Of a stretch of DNA of 64,000 bases, positions 1 to 8,657 are shown piece by piece. Position 1 is the first letter of the stretch; the number at the start of each line of letters is the position of its first letter. The DNA is taken from the NCBI GenBank assembly GCA_963727495.1, contig CAVSGQ010000014.1, forward strand, positions 310,001-374,000, read 5' to 3'. This DNA comes from Actinophytocola sp963727495 (GTDB taxonomy: Bacteria > Actinomycetota > Actinomycetes > Mycobacteriales > Pseudonocardiaceae). A program made the translations under genes and the position numbers. Under the pieces are notes generated by a model that was not told the DNA's origin, ran no database searches, and was given only the letters and a program-made list of their open reading frames with translations.

Positions 1-457
1 ACCGGGTCGAGATCGTCGCGACCACGACGATCACCGCGGCGGCGAGCATGCCCAGCAGCGAGGCCGGCACGCCGGCCAGCGCGAGGAACGTCTTCGCCAT
101 CGACGTGTCGTCCAGCGTCGCGTAGCCGAGCACGACCAGGGTGGCGTGCGTGAGGATGGTCCACAGCAGGGTGAAGCCGACCCACCGGTGCCAGACGGTC
201 AGCCGGTCCATGCCGATGCGGCGGTCCAGCCATGGCAGCCGGGACACCAGCAGCAGCTGGAACATCATCACGAGCGCGGCGTGCAGGCCGAAGAACTTGG
301 CGACCGTGAGGATGTCGTTCTTGCCCGTCCCCGCGGCGACGAAGAGCCCCTCCACGACCCCCAGGTTGACGGCGACGAACGTCCACATCGCCCACCGTGC
401 CGCCATGTGCGGCGGTACGGACGCACGCCGCTCCTGCCGCCGGGTCGTCGCCACCAT
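1..457 (-). CDS. Ferric-reductase-like transmembrane protein, N-terminal part (runs off left edge)
   Basis: About 152 residues are visible before the window edge. They contain hydrophobic segments and the pattern of a ferric-reductase/NOX-type heme-binding membrane domain: RLTVWHRWVGFTLLWTILTHA has the HRW...H spacing also seen in the complete homologue at 36130-37539 (RLARHHRVVGFTSVNLMLAH). Family members move electrons from a cytosolic flavin/NAD(P)H domain across the membrane; that domain would lie to the left and is not visible. The ATG at 457 was chosen because GGAGGT stands four bases upstream. The gene resembles the flavinylation operon at 35.7 kb but is separate from it. Confidence 0.75.
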   Translation of the reverse strand, partial: MVATTRRQERRASVPPHMAARWAMWTFVAVNLGVVEGLFVAAGTGKNDILTVAKFFGLHAALVMMFQLLLVSRLPWLDRRIGMDRLTVWHRWVGFTLLWTILTHATLVVLGYATLDDTSMAKTFLALAGVPASLLGMLAAAVIVVVATISTR

Positions 458-622
458 TGCCACCTCCGGTTCCGCCCGGCCGCCCTCGGCGCCGGTGCCG
501 CCCTCGACGACCGGTCGAGTTGGTCGCCCAGTATGTACGAATCGGTGGGATACCGGATTCCGTGAGCGTCACATCCTGGCAAAAATCGGACAGTGCACAC
601 GGCCTCGCGGCGCGTGACGCGC

Positions 623-654
623 GGAGGCCCGGCCCCGTCGCGGGCCGGGCCTCC
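623..654 (-). terminator. Hairpin terminator of the SGNH hydrolase gene
   Basis: GGAGGCCCGGCCC at 623-635 is perfectly complementary to GGGCCGGGCCTCC at 642-654, with a six-base loop. It lies 13 bases beyond the stop codon of the hydrolase gene read leftward. There is no clear U-run, as is common in actinomycetes. Confidence 0.7.
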
Positions 655-667
655 GGTGTCACGCCGC

Positions 668-1453
668 TCAGGCGACGGCCTCCAGCGGGTTGTAGTAACC
701 GCCCCGCTGGCCCGTGGCGTTCGGGTGGTAGGACTCGTCGATGGGCCAGGTGACGCTGTTGATCCACCGGGTGCCCGACGCGCAGATCTCGTGGCCCGCG
801 AACGTGTTGCGGCCGTCGAGGTAGGTGAACCCGAACGCGGCGGCCCGGCCGGAGATCACCTGCGCGAGCACGTCCGAGGACTGGTTGATCGCCGCCCGCT
901 TGGTCTCGCTCAGGCCGATCCAGCAGCTCCCGTTGAGCTTGTAGATGTGCGGGTAGCCCACCACGACCACGCGCGCGCTCGGCGCCCGGTTGCGGATCTG
1001 GGTGTAGACGTTGTCCAGCCGCCCGGGCAGCGTGGTGCGCGCGAAGTTCTGCGCGTCCTGGTTGGCGCTCACGCACGTGGAGTCGGAGCTGAGGTTGCAG
1101 GTCGTCATGACGTCGGCGAACCCGGCGTCGTTGCCGCCGATGGAGATCGTCACCAGCGCGGTGCTCGAGGTGACGGCGGAGACCTGGCTGTTGAGCACGT
1201 CGCTCGTCACCGCGCCCGAGCAGGCCACGAACGCGAACGAGGACGGCGCGTTCGCGTTGGCCCACAACTGCGGGTACGAGTTCGCGCTGCGCTTGCAGCT
1301 ACCGCTGCTGCCGTAGCTGCCCGCGCCGGTGCCGGACGAGTAGGAGTCGCCGAGCGCGACGTATCTTCCGGTCGCCGCGGAGGCCGGCAGGGCCAGCCCG
1401 AGCATGGTGAGGGCCGCGAGAACCGCGACGAGGATGGGACGAGTGAGGCGCAC
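668..1453 (-). CDS. Secreted SGNH/GDSL-family hydrolase (lipase/esterase type)
   Basis: This 261-residue protein starts with a Sec signal peptide (residues 1 to about 27, ALPASAA before the mature part). It then has the SGNH blocks: GDSYSSG with nucleophile Ser37, GGNDAG with Asn108 near residue 106, and SYHPNATGQ with the catalytic His near 243. Length and cysteine-rich layout match secreted Streptomyces-type SGNH esterases/lipases with disulfides. It probably hydrolyses ester bonds outside the cell; the natural substrate cannot be told. A hairpin terminator follows directly. A second, divergent SGNH hydrolase lies at 19333-20196. Confidence 0.9.
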   Translation of the reverse strand: MRLTRPILVAVLAALTMLGLALPASAATGRYVALGDSYSSGTGAGSYGSSGSCKRSANSYPQLWANANAPSSFAFVACSGAVTSDVLNSQVSAVTSSTALVTISIGGNDAGFADVMTTCNLSSDSTCVSANQDAQNFARTTLPGRLDNVYTQIRNRAPSARVVVVGYPHIYKLNGSCWIGLSETKRAAINQSSDVLAQVISGRAAAFGFTYLDGRNTFAGHEICASGTRWINSVTWPIDESYHPNATGQRGGYYNPLEAVA

Positions 1454-1646
1454 AGTTACCTCCCGGGGCAGGGTTTCCCGATCTGATAATGATCGCCCCG
1501 GACGTACTCGCCGGTAATCGTCTGGTCAGCCCTTACCGTTGCCAGATTCCGCGCGAACGGCGCATGGCCTTCCCCCCGACGGAGGCGTCAGTCTCCTGTG
1601 GATCGATCAGGAGGGCGCCCGAGTCCACACCGGACGGCCGGCGGCG

Positions 1647-2504
1647 CTACCCGCCCGCCGCGCCGCGCGGGTCCGCGGCGCCGCCGTCGCCGGACGCGGC
1701 GAGGGTGGCGAGCAGTGCGAGGGTCCGGGCGCTCTGCGAGCCTGGCTCCGCGTGGTAGATCACCAGCAGCTGGCCGCCCGAGTCGCCGATCGAGAGCTTC
1801 TCGCGGCGCAGCTCCAGCATCCCCGCCCGCGGGTGGCGCAGCCGCACCGGCGCGCCGCCGAGCGGCTTGACGTCGTGGCGCGCCCAGAGCCGGCGGAACC
1901 GCTCGCTCGCGAGGGACAGCTCGCCGACCAGCTGGACGATCCGCGGGTCGTCGACGTCGGTGCCCAGCGAGGCGCGGAACGACGCGACCATGCCGGCGGT
2001 CGCCTGCTCCCAGTCGGGGTGCAGGTCGCGCTCCCGCTCGTCGAGGAACACCGAGCGCAGCCGGTTCTCCCCCGGCCGGATGCCCGGCGACAGCGCGGTC
2101 GCCAGCCGGTTCGCGGCGAGCACCTCGAACATCCGGTTCTCGACGAACGCGGGCAGCTCCAGCGTGTCGACCAGCTGCCGGATGCCCGCCGGCACGACCT
2201 CGCGGCGCGGTCGCCGCCGCCGCGCCGGCCGGGCGGCGGACAGGTTCAACAGATACTGCGTCGCGGCCGCGTCCAGCCCGAAGACGCGGGCGAGCGCCTC
2301 GAGCACCTGCGGCGAGGGGTTGCGGTCGCGGCCCTGCTCGAGCCGCAGGTAGTAGTCCGCGCTGATGCCGGCCAGCGTCGCGACCTCCTCGCGGCGCAGC
2401 CCCGGCGTGCGGCGCACGCCCGTGACGCGCAGGCCCACCTCCGCCGGGTCCACGAGCTCGCGGCGCGCCCGCAGGTAGTCCCCCAGCGCGTTCGACCTGG
2501 TCAC
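1647..2504 (-). CDS. XRE-family regulator with MmyB-like ligand-binding domain
   Basis: The N-terminal helix-turn-helix spans roughly residues 10-75 and includes RRTPGLRREEVATLAGISADYYLRLEQ split over its helices. The rest (about 100-270) matches the MmyB-type C-terminal domain, with LAANRLATALSP and the RRLWARHDV block. Such proteins often repress or activate a neighbouring oxidoreductase gene; here the aldo/keto reductase at 2645 diverges from it across 140 bases. The open frame extends further upstream, but the GTG at 2504 (VTRSNALGDYLRARR) gives the usual family N-terminus. About 285 residues. The ligand is unknown. Confidence 0.85.
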   Translation of the reverse strand: MTRSNALGDYLRARRELVDPAEVGLRVTGVRRTPGLRREEVATLAGISADYYLRLEQGRDRNPSPQVLEALARVFGLDAAATQYLLNLSAARPARRRRPRREVVPAGIRQLVDTLELPAFVENRMFEVLAANRLATALSPGIRPGENRLRSVFLDERERDLHPDWEQATAGMVASFRASLGTDVDDPRIVQLVGELSLASERFRRLWARHDVKPLGGAPVRLRHPRAGMLELRREKLSIGDSGGQLLVIYHAEPGSQSARTLALLATLAASGDGGAADPRGAAGG

Positions 2505-2644
2505 GGCTTCACTATAGGCACGGCCGGGCAGCCACAGCCTGGTCCCGCGAGCCCCAGGATCACCGGGACACTCCCTGCCCGACCGCGCACGGCGCATGGT
2601 TGTTGCCGCCCGCGGCGCCCGGCCGCGAGCAGGAAGGAACCCGA

Positions 2645-3547
2645 ATGGCATCCCACGACCTGCCCGGCGGCACCTACCGCGTCGGCGACCTCGAGCTGAC
2701 CCGGGTCGGCTACGGCGCGATGCAGCTCGCCGGGCCCGGCGTCTTCGGCCCGCCTCGGGACCGCGACGCCGCGATCGCCGTGCTGCGCGCCGCCGTCGAC
2801 CTCGGCATCAACCACATCGACACGGCCGACTTCTACGGACCGCACGTCACCAACGAGATCATCCGCGAGGCGCTCGCGCCCTACCCGGACGACCTGCACA
2901 TCGTGACGAAGGTCGGCGCCCGCCGCGACGAGCAGGGCGGCTGGCCGAGCGCGCGCACGCCGGCCGAGCTGCGCGAGCAGGTGCACGACAACCTGCGCCG
3001 CCTCGGGCTCGACGCGCTCGACGTGGTGAACCTGCGCGTCGGTGGCTTCCAGACGGCCGAGGCGGGCTCGATCGCCGAGCAGTTCGAGGCACTCGCCGAC
3101 CTGCGTCGGCAGGGACTGATCCGGCACCTCGGCCTCAGCACGGTGGACGCGGACCAGCTCGCCGAGGCGCAGGCGATCGCGCCGGTCGTCTGCGTGCAGA
3201 ACTTCTACAACGTCGCCCACCGCGAGGACGACACGCTCGTCGAGCACACCGCGCGGCACGGCATCGCCTACGTGCCGTACTTCCCGCTCGGCGGCTTCTC
3301 ACCGTTGCAGTCGGACACCCTGCACGCGGTCGCCGCACGGCTCGGCGCGACCCCGCTGGCCGTGGCCCTCGCCTGGCTGCTGCGTCGCTCGGCGAACATG
3401 CTGCTGATCCCCGGCACCTCGTCGGTGGCCCACCTGCGCGAGAACGTTGCGGGCGCCGGGCTCGACCTGCCGGACGACGCGGTCGCGGACCTCGACGCGG
3501 TGGGCGGCGGCACGCTCACAGCAGCAGCAGACCGGCCAGGCCGATGA
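2645..3547 (+). CDS. Aldo/keto reductase
   Basis: About 300 residues forming one NAD(P)H-dependent AKR barrel. Visible motifs are GYGAMQLAGPG near the start, NHIDTADFYG (Asp and Tyr of the active site), the catalytic Lys in IVTKVG, and LIPGTSSVAHLREN near the C-terminus, which binds the cofactor phosphate. Start at ATG 2645 (MASHDLPGG) because AGGAAGGAA lies just upstream; the longer open frame from 2600 has no such site. It diverges from the XRE regulator, its likely controller. The substrate is not evident. Its 3' end overlaps the convergent small membrane gene by 32 bases. Confidence 0.9.
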   Translation: MASHDLPGGTYRVGDLELTRVGYGAMQLAGPGVFGPPRDRDAAIAVLRAAVDLGINHIDTADFYGPHVTNEIIREALAPYPDDLHIVTKVGARRDEQGGWPSARTPAELREQVHDNLRRLGLDALDVVNLRVGGFQTAEAGSIAEQFEALADLRRQGLIRHLGLSTVDADQLAEAQAIAPVVCVQNFYNVAHREDDTLVEHTARHGIAYVPYFPLGGFSPLQSDTLHAVAARLGATPLAVALAWLLRRSANMLLIPGTSSVAHLRENVAGAGLDLPDDAVADLDAVGGGTLTAAADRPGR

Positions 3548-3743
3548 GGAGCAGGCCGGCGCTGACGCCGAGCGCGGCCGCGAGGTGCCCGCGCCACCAC
3601 CGCACGCGGGCGATCAGCGGCTCGGGCAGCAGGTCGACGTCGAACGACCGCAGCGCCACCTGGTAGGCGAGCATCGACGCCGTCCCGGTCGCGCCCACCA
3701 CCATCAGCGCGGTCGCGATCTCGCGGGCGACGATCAGGTCCAA
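3516..3743 (-). CDS. Small two-helix membrane protein
   Basis: 75 residues with two hydrophobic segments (about 8-28 and 52-74, ending GLLLIGLAGLLLL) separated by a charged Arg/Trp stretch. The TTG start at 3743 is supported by AGGAGG six bases upstream, the best ribosome site in this stretch. Its 3' end overlaps the convergent aldo/keto reductase. No family was recognised and the function is unknown. Confidence 0.6.
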   Translation of the reverse strand: MDLIVAREIATALMVVGATGTASMLAYQVALRSFDVDLLPEPLIARVRWWRGHLAAALGVSAGLLLIGLAGLLLL

Positions 3744-3867
3744 CTCGATCCTCCTCGGGTCCGGGCGCCCGGCCGCGGGCGAGGCGCCGCGACTCGCCCC
3801 GCCCGCGGCCTGGCCAACCGTTGCCGGACGGGTTCCGGCGTCGGTCGTGCGGTGGTGCGGTGGCCGG

Positions 3868-5127
3868 TCACGGCCCGAACGTCCCCACGATGAGGAACGT
3901 GTTCAGACCGATGATCAGCGCCGCACAGCACGCCGCGGTGGCTGTCGTCAGGCGCCTGTTCACGAACGCGCCCATGAGATCCTTCCGCCTGGTCAGCAAC
4001 AGCAGCGGCACCAGCGCGAACGGGATGCCGAACGACAGCGTCACCTGGGAGATCACCAGCACCTGGGTGGCCGGCAGGCCCAGGGTCAGCACGACGAGCG
4101 CCGGCAGCATGGTGACCCCGCGCCGGACCAGCAACGGCACCCGGCGCCGGATGAAGCCCTGCATGACGACCTGTCCGGCGTAGGTGCCGACGCTGGAGGA
4201 GGACAGGCCGGACGCCAGCAGGGCGGCGGCGAACGCGAGCGCGGCGCTGCCCCCGAGGACCCGGCCGAGCTCGGAGTGCGCGAACTCGATCGGGTCGTGG
4301 TCACCCAGGCCCGCGTCGCGCAGCAGCGACGCCGCGAGCACCAGGATCAGCAGGTTCGTCACGCCGGCCGCGCCGAGGGCGACCGCCACGTCGACGCGCT
4401 GCGAGCGGAGCAGCTTGCGGCGGGAGCGCTCGTCCTCCCAGCGGGCCCGGTTCTTGGTCAGCGCGGAGTGCAGGTAGATCACGTGCGGCATCACCGTCGC
4501 GCCGATGATGCCGACCGCCAGCATCAGGCTGTCCGGGCCGGCGAGGGTCGGCACGAGCCCGGCGGCGATCGCCGCGCTGTCCGCGCCGACCCACACCACG
4601 CTGTAGGTGAAGCCCAGGAACACCACGCCGAACAGGCCGGCGATCGCGAGCTCGAAGCGCCGGTAGCCGCGTTGTTCCAGGGCCAGCAGGCCGAACGCGA
4701 CCACGCCGGTGATCACCCCGGCGGGGGCCATCGGCACGCCGAACAGCAGGTTCAGCCCGATCGCCGCGCCGACGAACTCGGCCAGGTCGGTGGCCATCGC
4801 GACCAGCTCGGCCTGGATCCACAGTCCGGTCGACACCGGCCGGGACATCCGCGCGCGGCACAGCTCGGGCAGGTCCCGGCCGGTCGCGATGCCGAGCTTC
4901 GCCGACAGGTACTGGACCAGGATCGCCATCGCGTTGGCCAGCACGATGACCCAGACCAGCGTGTACCCGAACTGCGCCCCCGCGGTGATGTTCGTGGCGA
5001 AGTTGCCCGGGTCGATGTACGCGACGCTCGCGACGACGGCGGGGCCGTACACCCCGATCCCCGTCCGCCGCCGCCGCGAGGCCGGCCGCAGGAAGGTCAC
5101 GTCACCTACCGGGTTGCGCTCGAGCAC
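3868..5127 (-). CDS. mntH: Nramp-family divalent metal transporter
   Basis: A 419-residue membrane protein with about 11 helices. The signature DPGNFATN in the first helix carries the metal-binding Asp and Asn, and MPHVIYLHSAL in helix 6 carries the conserved Met-Pro-His. Family members import Mn2+ or Fe2+ with protons. The GTG at 5127 (VLERNPVGDV) was chosen because GGGAGGT stands six bases upstream; the open frame runs on far into the groEL antisense frame without meaning. It lies only 53 bases after groEL on the same strand and is probably the last gene of the monooxygenase operon. It may supply iron for the di-iron enzyme (inference). The symbol follows the family name. Confidence 0.88.
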   Translation of the reverse strand: MLERNPVGDVTFLRPASRRRRTGIGVYGPAVVASVAYIDPGNFATNITAGAQFGYTLVWVIVLANAMAILVQYLSAKLGIATGRDLPELCRARMSRPVSTGLWIQAELVAMATDLAEFVGAAIGLNLLFGVPMAPAGVITGVVAFGLLALEQRGYRRFELAIAGLFGVVFLGFTYSVVWVGADSAAIAAGLVPTLAGPDSLMLAVGIIGATVMPHVIYLHSALTKNRARWEDERSRRKLLRSQRVDVAVALGAAGVTNLLILVLAASLLRDAGLGDHDPIEFAHSELGRVLGGSAALAFAAALLASGLSSSSVGTYAGQVVMQGFIRRRVPLLVRRGVTMLPALVVLTLGLPATQVLVISQVTLSFGIPFALVPLLLLTRRKDLMGAFVNRRLTTATAACCAALIIGLNTFLIVGTFGP

Positions 5128-5180
5128 GCCGCGACCTCCCGCGTCCGAACCGTGGTTACCACTGCCGGCGAACCGGCCGA

Positions 5181-6872
5181 TCAGCCCACCGACGGCCCGA
5201 GCCCCAGCGACTGCGGCGTGCTGGAGTCCGGTGACGGCTGGTGCAGGCCCTCGTCGAGCGGGCCGAACTCGGTCATCAGCGCCGGGCTGCCACCCCACGG
5301 GGTCTGCTCCTCGGCGATCAGCGAGTTCGTGGTCAGCAGCAGCCCCGCGACCGAGGCACCGTTCTGCAGCGCCGATCGGCACACCCGCAGCGGGTCGATG
5401 ATGCCCGCCTCGACCAGGTTGCCGAACCGCCCGTGCAGCGCGTCGAACCCGTCGTCCGGACCGAGGTCCCGGGACTTCGCGAGCACCTGCGCAGCCGGGT
5501 AGCCGGCGTTGCTGGCGATCAGCCACGCGGGTTCGCTGAGCGCGGACCGCACGATGGCGGCGCCGATCTCGTCGTCGCCCTCGAGGCTCAGGCCGCTCAG
5601 CACCGACTCGGCGTGCAGCAGCGCGGCCCCGCCGCCGGCCACGATCCCCTCCGCGATCGCGGCCCTGGTCGCCGAGAGCGCGTCCTCCACCCGGTGCTGC
5701 AACTCCTTCAGCTCGGCCGGGGTGGCCGCGCCGACCCGGATCACCGCGACCCTGCCGGTGAGCGCGCCGATCCGCTCGGTGAGCACCTCCTCGTCCACAC
5801 CGAACTGCGCGCGCTCCCGCTCCGCGCGCAGCTGGTTGACGCGGAACTCGAGGTCCTGGGCCGAACCCGCGCCGCCGACGATCGTGGTCGTGTTCTCGGT
5901 GACCCGCACCTGCTTGGCACGGCCGAGGTGCGCCACGGTCATGGACTCCAGGGAGAACGAGGAGTGCTTGGACAGCACCGCCCCGCCCACCACCGCGGCG
6001 AGGTCCTCCAGCTTGTGCAGGCGGCGGTCGCCGAACCCGGGCGCCCGCACCGCGACGGCCTGGAACGCGCCGTTGACGTGGTTGTGCACGAGCATGCTCA
6101 GCGCGGTGCCCTCGACGTTCTCGGCGATCAGGACGAGCGGGCGCGGATCCCGCATGATCCGGTCCAGGATCGGCATCAGCTGCTGGACCTTGGTGATCTT
6201 CTCGCTGCACATCAGGATGTACGGGTCGTCCAGCACGGCCTCCAGCCGGCCCGGGTCGGTGACCAGGTACGGCGAGAGGTAGCCGTTGTCGAACTCGAAC
6301 CCCTCGACGAAGTCGACCGACATGCCGATGGACGGCGACTCCTCGACGGTGACCACCCCGGCCTCGCCGACGGTGTGCAGCGCGCGGCCGATGGCGGCGC
6401 CGACCACGTCGTCGTCGTTGGCCGAGATGGCCGCCACCCGCGAGTACTCCTGTTCGGTCGTGACCGGGTGGGCGACCTTCTCCAGGTGGTCCACCAGCAG
6501 GCCGACCGCCTTGTCGATGCCGCGTTTGATCAGCACCGGGTTGCCGCCGCCGGCGATGGCCTTCATGCCCTCCCGCACGACGGCCTGGGCGATGACGGTG
6601 GCCGTCGTGGTGCCGTCGCCCACCACGTCGTTGGTCTTGATCGCGGCCTCTTTCACCAGCTGCGCGCCCATGTTCTCGAACTGGTTCTTGAGGTGGATCT
6701 CGCGCGCGATGGTCACGCCGTCGTTGGTGACCACCGGCGAGCCGGTGATCTTCTCGATGATCACGTTGCGGCCCTTGGGACCCAGGGTGGACTTGACCGC
6801 CTCCGCCAGCTTGTCCACTCCGGACAGCAGCAGGTCGCGGGCCTCCGGACCGAAGCGCAGTTCCTTCGCCAT
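5181..6872 (-). CDS. groEL: GroEL-type chaperonin dedicated to the monooxygenase cluster
   Basis: 563 residues, full length for a 60-kDa chaperonin: LGPKGRNVIIEK near residue 30, the ATP-site block DGTTTATVIAQAVVREG near 87, and the equatorial segments AGGGAALLHAE and GIIDPLRVCRSALQNGASV in the C-terminal third. It lacks the Gly-Gly-Met tail of housekeeping GroEL, ending SLGLGPSVG. In mycobacteria the groEL-like gene of the mim cluster (mimG) is needed to fold the hydroxylase subunits; the identical position after the alcohol dehydrogenase suggests the same role. No groES lies nearby. The stop is 53 bases before the Nramp start. Confidence 0.93.
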   Translation of the reverse strand: MAKELRFGPEARDLLLSGVDKLAEAVKSTLGPKGRNVIIEKITGSPVVTNDGVTIAREIHLKNQFENMGAQLVKEAAIKTNDVVGDGTTTATVIAQAVVREGMKAIAGGGNPVLIKRGIDKAVGLLVDHLEKVAHPVTTEQEYSRVAAISANDDDVVGAAIGRALHTVGEAGVVTVEESPSIGMSVDFVEGFEFDNGYLSPYLVTDPGRLEAVLDDPYILMCSEKITKVQQLMPILDRIMRDPRPLVLIAENVEGTALSMLVHNHVNGAFQAVAVRAPGFGDRRLHKLEDLAAVVGGAVLSKHSSFSLESMTVAHLGRAKQVRVTENTTTIVGGAGSAQDLEFRVNQLRAERERAQFGVDEEVLTERIGALTGRVAVIRVGAATPAELKELQHRVEDALSATRAAIAEGIVAGGGAALLHAESVLSGLSLEGDDEIGAAIVRSALSEPAWLIASNAGYPAAQVLAKSRDLGPDDGFDALHGRFGNLVEAGIIDPLRVCRSALQNGASVAGLLLTTNSLIAEEQTPWGGSPALMTEFGPLDEGLHQPSPDSSTPQSLGLGPSVG

Positions 6873-6891
6873 CGTGTGTTCCCGTCTCTCG

Positions 6892-7917
6892 TCAGGGGGT
6901 GAGGATCGCGCGACCCCGGACCTGGCCCGCGTCCAGATCCGCGAGCGCGTCGAGCGCGGCGTCCAGCGGGTACTTCCTGGTGTGCAACGTGACCTGGCCG
7001 CTCTGCGCCAGCACCATCAGCTCGGCCAGGTCGTTGTAGGTGCCGACCAGGTTGCCGATGACGTTGCGCTCGGTCGAGATGATGTCGATCGTCGGGATGT
7101 CGATGTTGCTGCCGTAGCCGATGACGAAGTGCGAGCCGTTGCGCCGCGTCATCGCGAAGGCGTCCTGCTGCGCACCCTGCTCGGCGACGAAGTCGAGCAC
7201 GACCTCGGCGCCGTTGCCACCCGTCAGGTCGAGCACTGCGTCGACCTGCTTCCCGTCGGCCAGGACGGTCTCGTGCGCGCCCAGCCCGGCGGCCAGCTCC
7301 AGCGCCGCGGCGTTGCGGTCGACCACGACCACCGTGCACGCGGTCAGCGCACGCAGCGACTGGATGCCGATGTGGCCCAGCCCGCCCGCGCCGTTGACCA
7401 CGCACACGGTGCCCGGGTACAGCAGCGGCACCGCCTTGCGCACCGCGTGGTACGCGGTGATGCCGGCGTCCGCCAGCGCGGCCACGTCCTCCGGCCTGGT
7501 CGACGGGTCCAGCTTGATGCAGGCGCGCGCCGAGGTGAGCAGGTACTCGGCCATCCCGCCGTCGGTGTTGATGCCGGGGAACGTCGAGTTCTCGCAGTGC
7601 ATGTCGTTGCCGCCGCGGCATGCGTGGCAGAGCCCGCAGGTGGGCGTCGGGTGCAGGATCACCGTGTCCCCGACCTCCACATTGGACACCGCGGGACCGA
7701 CCTCGTGCACCCAGCCGGCGTTCTCGTGGCCGATCGTGTACGGCAGCGTCACCTCGGACTTCTCCGCCCACTGCTCCTCGATGATGTGCAGGTCGGTCCG
7801 GCACACCCCGGCGCCGCCGATCTTCACCACGACGTCGAACGGTCCGGTCGCCGTGGGCTCGGGCACCTCCTCGATGACCGGCTTGCTGTGATATGCGTGC
7901 AACCGAACGGCTTTCAT
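6892..7917 (-). CDS. adh: Zinc-dependent alcohol dehydrogenase of the propane pathway
   Basis: 341 residues of the medium-chain dehydrogenase family. Catalytic zinc ligands are Cys39 (GVCRTDLH) and His64-Glu65 (GHEN). Structural zinc cysteines are 94, 97, 100 and 108 (CGLCHACRGGNDMHC). The nucleotide-binding turn is GAGGLG at 176-181. Within the cluster it most likely oxidises the propanol made by the monooxygenase, by analogy with the adh gene at this place in Gordonia and Mycobacterium clusters. Its ATG overlaps the preceding stop (ATGA), so it is translationally coupled. It ends 20 bases before the groEL start. Confidence 0.92.
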   Translation of the reverse strand: MKAVRLHAYHSKPVIEEVPEPTATGPFDVVVKIGGAGVCRTDLHIIEEQWAEKSEVTLPYTIGHENAGWVHEVGPAVSNVEVGDTVILHPTPTCGLCHACRGGNDMHCENSTFPGINTDGGMAEYLLTSARACIKLDPSTRPEDVAALADAGITAYHAVRKAVPLLYPGTVCVVNGAGGLGHIGIQSLRALTACTVVVVDRNAAALELAAGLGAHETVLADGKQVDAVLDLTGGNGAEVVLDFVAEQGAQQDAFAMTRRNGSHFVIGYGSNIDIPTIDIISTERNVIGNLVGTYNDLAELMVLAQSGQVTLHTRKYPLDAALDALADLDAGQVRGRAILTP

Positions 7918-8657
7918 GGGTGCTGCTCCTGTCCGTGTGTCGCGGGTTCACGGTCGGGGTAGCGGACCCGGAGCATGCCCCGGCACACTCCGGAGTTCGC
8001 TTCCTGGCTCACCCGGGTCAGCCGGGCGAACCCCAGATGGCGCCGCAGCCCGCCCGGCTCGACGCCGGCTCCCGTGGCGGGGTCGACGACCAGCGGGTCG
8101 CGGTCGGTGTGCGGCAGGCCGAGCTCGCGGCGCCGGGCCCGCAGCCGCTCGCGGTCCGTGCCGGGCGGCGCGTCGCCGAGGGTGAGCCCGGCGAGGCTCG
8201 CCGGTTCGGCCCCCGCGGTGAGCAGCGCCCGGCACACCCGGTCGGTGCCGGCGAGCACGGCCTTGCGCAGGAAGTCCGCGCGCAGGCCGTCCAGCTCGTC
8301 GGCGGCCTCGCCGGCGAAGGTGTCGACGAAGCCGGCCCGCGCCGCCACGCCCCGGTTGATCGCGTCCGCGGCGAAGTGGTCGACGAGCTCCACGACGGTC
8401 CTGCATACCCCCGGAACTCCGGACACGGCGTCGTAGGCATCGGCCACCATCAGGAACGCGAAGTTGGGCGCGCAGAAGTAGGTCGGCAGCCGGAGCTGGA
8501 CGAACGCCTCGCCGGACGCGCTCACGTCGCACCGGGCCACGAACCCGAGGTCCGTCAGCGGTTCGTCCAGTTCCGGGTCCAGGACCGTGCCCAGCGCCGA
8601 CCAGACCGCCGGCCGGATGCGGGCGGTCTGGTTCACCGTGTCGGCGCTCCGGCTCAC
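7914..8657 (-). CDS. MIP18/DUF59-type iron-sulfur assembly-like protein of the monooxygenase cluster
   Basis: About 247 residues. The N-terminal 100 residues match the MIP18 (DUF59) fold used in iron-sulfur protein maturation: VWSALGTVLDPELDEPLTDLGFV, then RLPTYFCAPNFAFLMVADA with the single conserved Cys. The C-terminal half is not recognised. The GTG at 8657 overlaps the amidohydrolase stop (GTGA), and its own stop overlaps the dehydrogenase start. An uncharacterised gene sits at this place in the M. smegmatis mim cluster. A role in metal-centre assembly for the hydroxylase or reductase is inference from domain and position. Confidence 0.8.
   Translation of the reverse strand: MSRSADTVNQTARIRPAVWSALGTVLDPELDEPLTDLGFVARCDVSASGEAFVQLRLPTYFCAPNFAFLMVADAYDAVSGVPGVCRTVVELVDHFAADAINRGVAARAGFVDTFAGEAADELDGLRADFLRKAVLAGTDRVCRALLTAGAEPASLAGLTLGDAPPGTDRERLRARRRELGLPHTDRDPLVVDPATGAGVEPGGLRRHLGFARLTRVSQEANSGVCRGMLRVRYPDREPATHGQEQHP

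Noticed and set aside
3868..6210. A 780-codon minus-strand frame covering Nramp and part of groEL
   Set aside because: Only the part from 5127 encodes Nramp; the extension is the antisense-like shifted frame of groEL with random Arg/Gly/Ala composition.
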